Assembly (NCBI GenBank): GCA_013361595.1
Contig: JABFXT010000443.1
Location: 1 to 6,458 of the forward strand
Origin: Nocardia sp.
GTDB lineage: Bacteria > Actinomycetota > Actinomycetes > Mycobacteriales > Mycobacteriaceae
Reading direction: 5' to 3'
DNA length: 6,458 nucleotides
Below, in pieces: positions 5,080 to 6,458 of this stretch. A program made the position numbers and the translations under genes. Within the stretch, counting starts at the first letter, position 1. Each line of letters begins with the position of its first letter. Below the pieces are notes generated by a model. It was given only the letters and a program-made list of their open reading frames with translations, had not been told where the DNA came from and ran no database searches.

Positions 5080-6006
5080 TCAGGTATAGCGAATCCGCGG
5101 ATCGAGCGCGGCGTACAACAGGTCCACCAGGAGATTGGCCAGCAGGAACACCACGATCAGGACCGTGACGAACGAGACCACCGTCGGGGCTTCGCCCCGG
5201 ACCACCGCCTGGTACAGAGTGCCGCCCACGCCCGGAATATTGAAAATGCCCTCCGTCACGATGGCCCCGCCCATCAGCGCGCCCAGATCGGCACCGAGAA
5301 AGGTGACCACCGGGATGAGCGAATTTCGCAGGATGTGTACCCGGACCACCCGCCGCCGCGGCAGCCCCTTGGCGGTGGCTGTTCGGACGTAGTCGGCGTC
5401 CCGATTCTCGGCGACGGCATTGCGGGTCAGCCGTAGTACATAGGCGAAGGACAGCGCGCCGAGCACCAGCGCTGGGACCACCAACCGGCCCCAGCTCGCG
5501 TCGGCGCCCACGGTGACCGGCGCGATCCCCCATTCGACGCCCAGCAGGTACTGCGCGAGGAAGCCGAGTACGAACACCGGAATCGCGATCACGACCAGGC
5601 TCAGCACCAGCATGGTGGAGTCGAACAGTTTTCCCTTCCGCAACCCCGCCAGCGTACCGAACAGGACACCGAATACCGCCTCGAACAGCAACGCCAGGAC
5701 CGTGAGCCGGATGGTGATCGGAAAAGCCCGGGCCAGTTCGTCTTTCACCGAGCGTCCGGAGAAGGTGGTGCCGAGGTCGAAGGTGAAGATGCCCTTCAGG
5801 TAGTAGAGGTACTGCACCAGGAAGGAGCGGTCGAGGTGATAGCGGGCCTTCAACTGGGCCTCGAGCGCGGGAGTGAGCGTGCGGTCGCCGGCCAGTGCGG
5901 CGACCGAACCGCCGGAGACCTTGTAGATCAGGAAATAGATGAGCAGGGTCGCCCCGAAGAACACCGGGATCATCTGCAGCAGTCGCCGCACTACATACCA
6001 CGCCAC
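5080..6006 (-). CDS. dppB: dipeptide/oligopeptide ABC transporter permease DppB
   Basis: This 308-residue inner-membrane permease of the DppB/OppB class forms the first half of the importer channel. It opens directly with the classic short cytoplasmic start and helix 1 (about 9-29: YVVRRLLQMIPVFFG). Five more helices follow at about 99-121, 131-154, 174-194, 231-253 and 278-301. A large periplasmic segment after helix 1 contains the family's L-D-x-x-x-x-x-QY region (YHLDRSFLVQYLYYLKGI) and FDLGTTFSGR. The coupling loop at about 204-232 reads DYVRTATAKGLPRRRV and continues to LRNSL. I chose the GTG at 6006 because GGAG ends five bases before it and it gives 308 residues, the length of M. tuberculosis DppB. 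A GTG two codons upstream (6012) overlaps that GGAG. The 40-base gap from dppA holds a small hairpin. Confidence 0.94.
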   Translation of the reverse strand: MAWYVVRRLLQMIPVFFGATLLIYFLIYKVSGGSVAALAGDRTLTPALEAQLKARYHLDRSFLVQYLYYLKGIFTFDLGTTFSGRSVKDELARAFPITIRLTVLALLFEAVFGVLFGTLAGLRKGKLFDSTMLVLSLVVIAIPVFVLGFLAQYLLGVEWGIAPVTVGADASWGRLVVPALVLGALSFAYVLRLTRNAVAENRDADYVRTATAKGLPRRRVVRVHILRNSLIPVVTFLGADLGALMGGAIVTEGIFNIPGVGGTLYQAVVRGEAPTVVSFVTVLIVVFLLANLLVDLLYAALDPRIRYT

Positions 6007-6011
6007 GGGCA

Positions 6012-6015
6012 CTCC
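6012..6015 (-). promoter_or_regulatory. ribosome binding site of dppB
   Basis: GGAG on the minus strand, five bases before the GTG at 6006. It overlaps the alternative GTG at 6012, so it argues for the downstream start. Confidence 0.55.
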
Positions 6016-6032
6016 AGCGGACGGGACGAATA

Positions 6033-6044
6033 GTCGCGGGCGAC
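6033..6044 (-). other. intercistronic hairpin between dppA and dppB
   Basis: GTCGC and GCGAC flank two bases, or equivalently form a 4-bp stem with a tetraloop. It lies a few bases after the dppA stop. Small hairpins here often stabilise the upstream binding-protein mRNA relative to the permease part of a transporter operon. The stem is short, so the function is only a suggestion. Confidence 0.3.
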
Positions 6045-6046
6045 GG

Positions 6047-6458
6047 TCATATCAGCTCGATGTTCTCGAAATCGGCCAAACCGTTCCAGGAGAAGGTGAC
6101 ACCGCGGACCCGTTCGGAGTATCCGGCCGAGTTCACGTAGTCGAAGATGGGGATGGTCGGCATCTCGCGCAACAGCAGTGTCTGCGCGCGGGCCACCAGC
6201 GCCCACGACTCGGCCTCCGTCGGAGCGGCCTCGGCAGCCGCTATCAGGGCATCGAATTCGGGATTGTGATAGTCGAAATCGTTGGTTTCGGAATTGCTCA
6301 GGAAGCCCGGCTCCAGAAACTGGAGCATGGTCGGATAGTCGCCCTGCCTCCCGGACCGGAACGCCTTACCGACGGTTCGCGTGGTGACCTGGTCCCGCAG
6401 CTGATTGAACGTCGGCAGAGACGCGACGACGGCCTCGATGCCGAGCGTGTACTTGATA
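6047..6458 (-). CDS. dppA: dipeptide/oligopeptide ABC transporter substrate-binding protein DppA, C-terminal part
   Basis: The frame is open from the right edge of the window to a TGA at 6047 and encodes the last 136 residues of a family 5 (SBP_bac_5) extracellular binding protein. Typical C-terminal features are visible: a stretch reading GRQGDYPTMLQFLEPGF, then FDYHNPEFDALIAAAE, where family members discuss which residues remain of the lobe. A helix with WALVARAQTLLLREMPTIPIF follows, the family's near-C-terminal motif 'aqxxlxxdxPxiPly', and finally a WNGLADF-like end. The full protein should be about 540 residues with a lipoprotein signal peptide, which lies outside the window. It would capture the ligand outside the membrane and deliver it to DppB/DppC. 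The family binds peptides. In M. tuberculosis the Dpp system has also been linked to heme uptake, so the ligand here is open. It is the first visible gene of the dppABCD operon, so the operon promoter is presumably beyond the right edge. Confidence 0.93.
   Translation of the reverse strand, partial: IKYTLGIEAVVASLPTFNQLRDQVTTRTVGKAFRSGRQGDYPTMLQFLEPGFLSNSETNDFDYHNPEFDALIAAAEAAPTEAESWALVARAQTLLLREMPTIPIFDYVNSAGYSERVRGVTFSWNGLADFENIELI

Noticed and set aside
5066..6001. Upstream part of a single 632-codon frame running through dppB into dppC
   Set aside because: Only the part from the ATG at 5065 encodes DppC. The rest is the out-of-frame shadow of dppB, so there is no fusion protein.

Overview
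The window is about 6.5 kb of high-GC DNA from an actinobacterium of the order Mycobacteriales. Nocardia is my best guess, from codon use, leaderless-type GTG starts and gene order. From memory, the order matches the Mycobacterium tuberculosis segment that follows ssd (Rv3660c): HAD phosphatase (Rv3661), a small protein (Rv3662c), then dppD, dppC, dppB and dppA (Rv3663c to Rv3666c). No mobile element, CRISPR array or tRNA was seen.

Left part (1-1107). Positions 20-112 on the minus strand carry two stem-loops with runs of six and eight cytosines in their loops. This is the signature of the actinobacterial 6C small RNA (B11 in M. tuberculosis), which sits at the same place there. It diverges from a plus-strand gene (274-1107) for a HAD-IB (SerB/CicA-like) phosphatase with a C-terminal membrane anchor. 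That gene probably starts as a leaderless GTG.

Middle (1108-1589). This 480-base stretch has no credible protein gene, but it is organised. It holds a promoter (TTGATG, 17 bases, TAAAAA) with a perfect CRP/GlxR box (TGTGA-N6-TCACA) in its spacer. About 300 bases without a convincing ORF follow, then a strong terminator-like hairpin at 1486-1519. Position, direction and length match Ms1/MTS2823, the mycobacterial 6S-like RNA that binds core RNA polymerase. I consider this the most interesting part of the window.

Right part (1590-6458), all minus strand. Transcription runs from right to left: dppA (only the C-terminal 136 residues are in the window), dppB, dppC and dppD. Together they encode an ABC importer of the oligopeptide/dipeptide class: binding protein, two permeases, and one polypeptide carrying both ATPase domains. 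Gaps are 14-40 bases and the three complete genes each have a Shine-Dalgarno sequence. A small hairpin lies between dppA and dppB. Two tandem hairpins follow dppD. The last gene (1590-2336) encodes a 248-residue protein that looks like a Fic domain with a broken active site.

The proteins form one importer plus two unlinked conserved proteins. The two small RNAs and the CRP box are the regulatory content. Statements about homologues in other species come from memory, not from a search.
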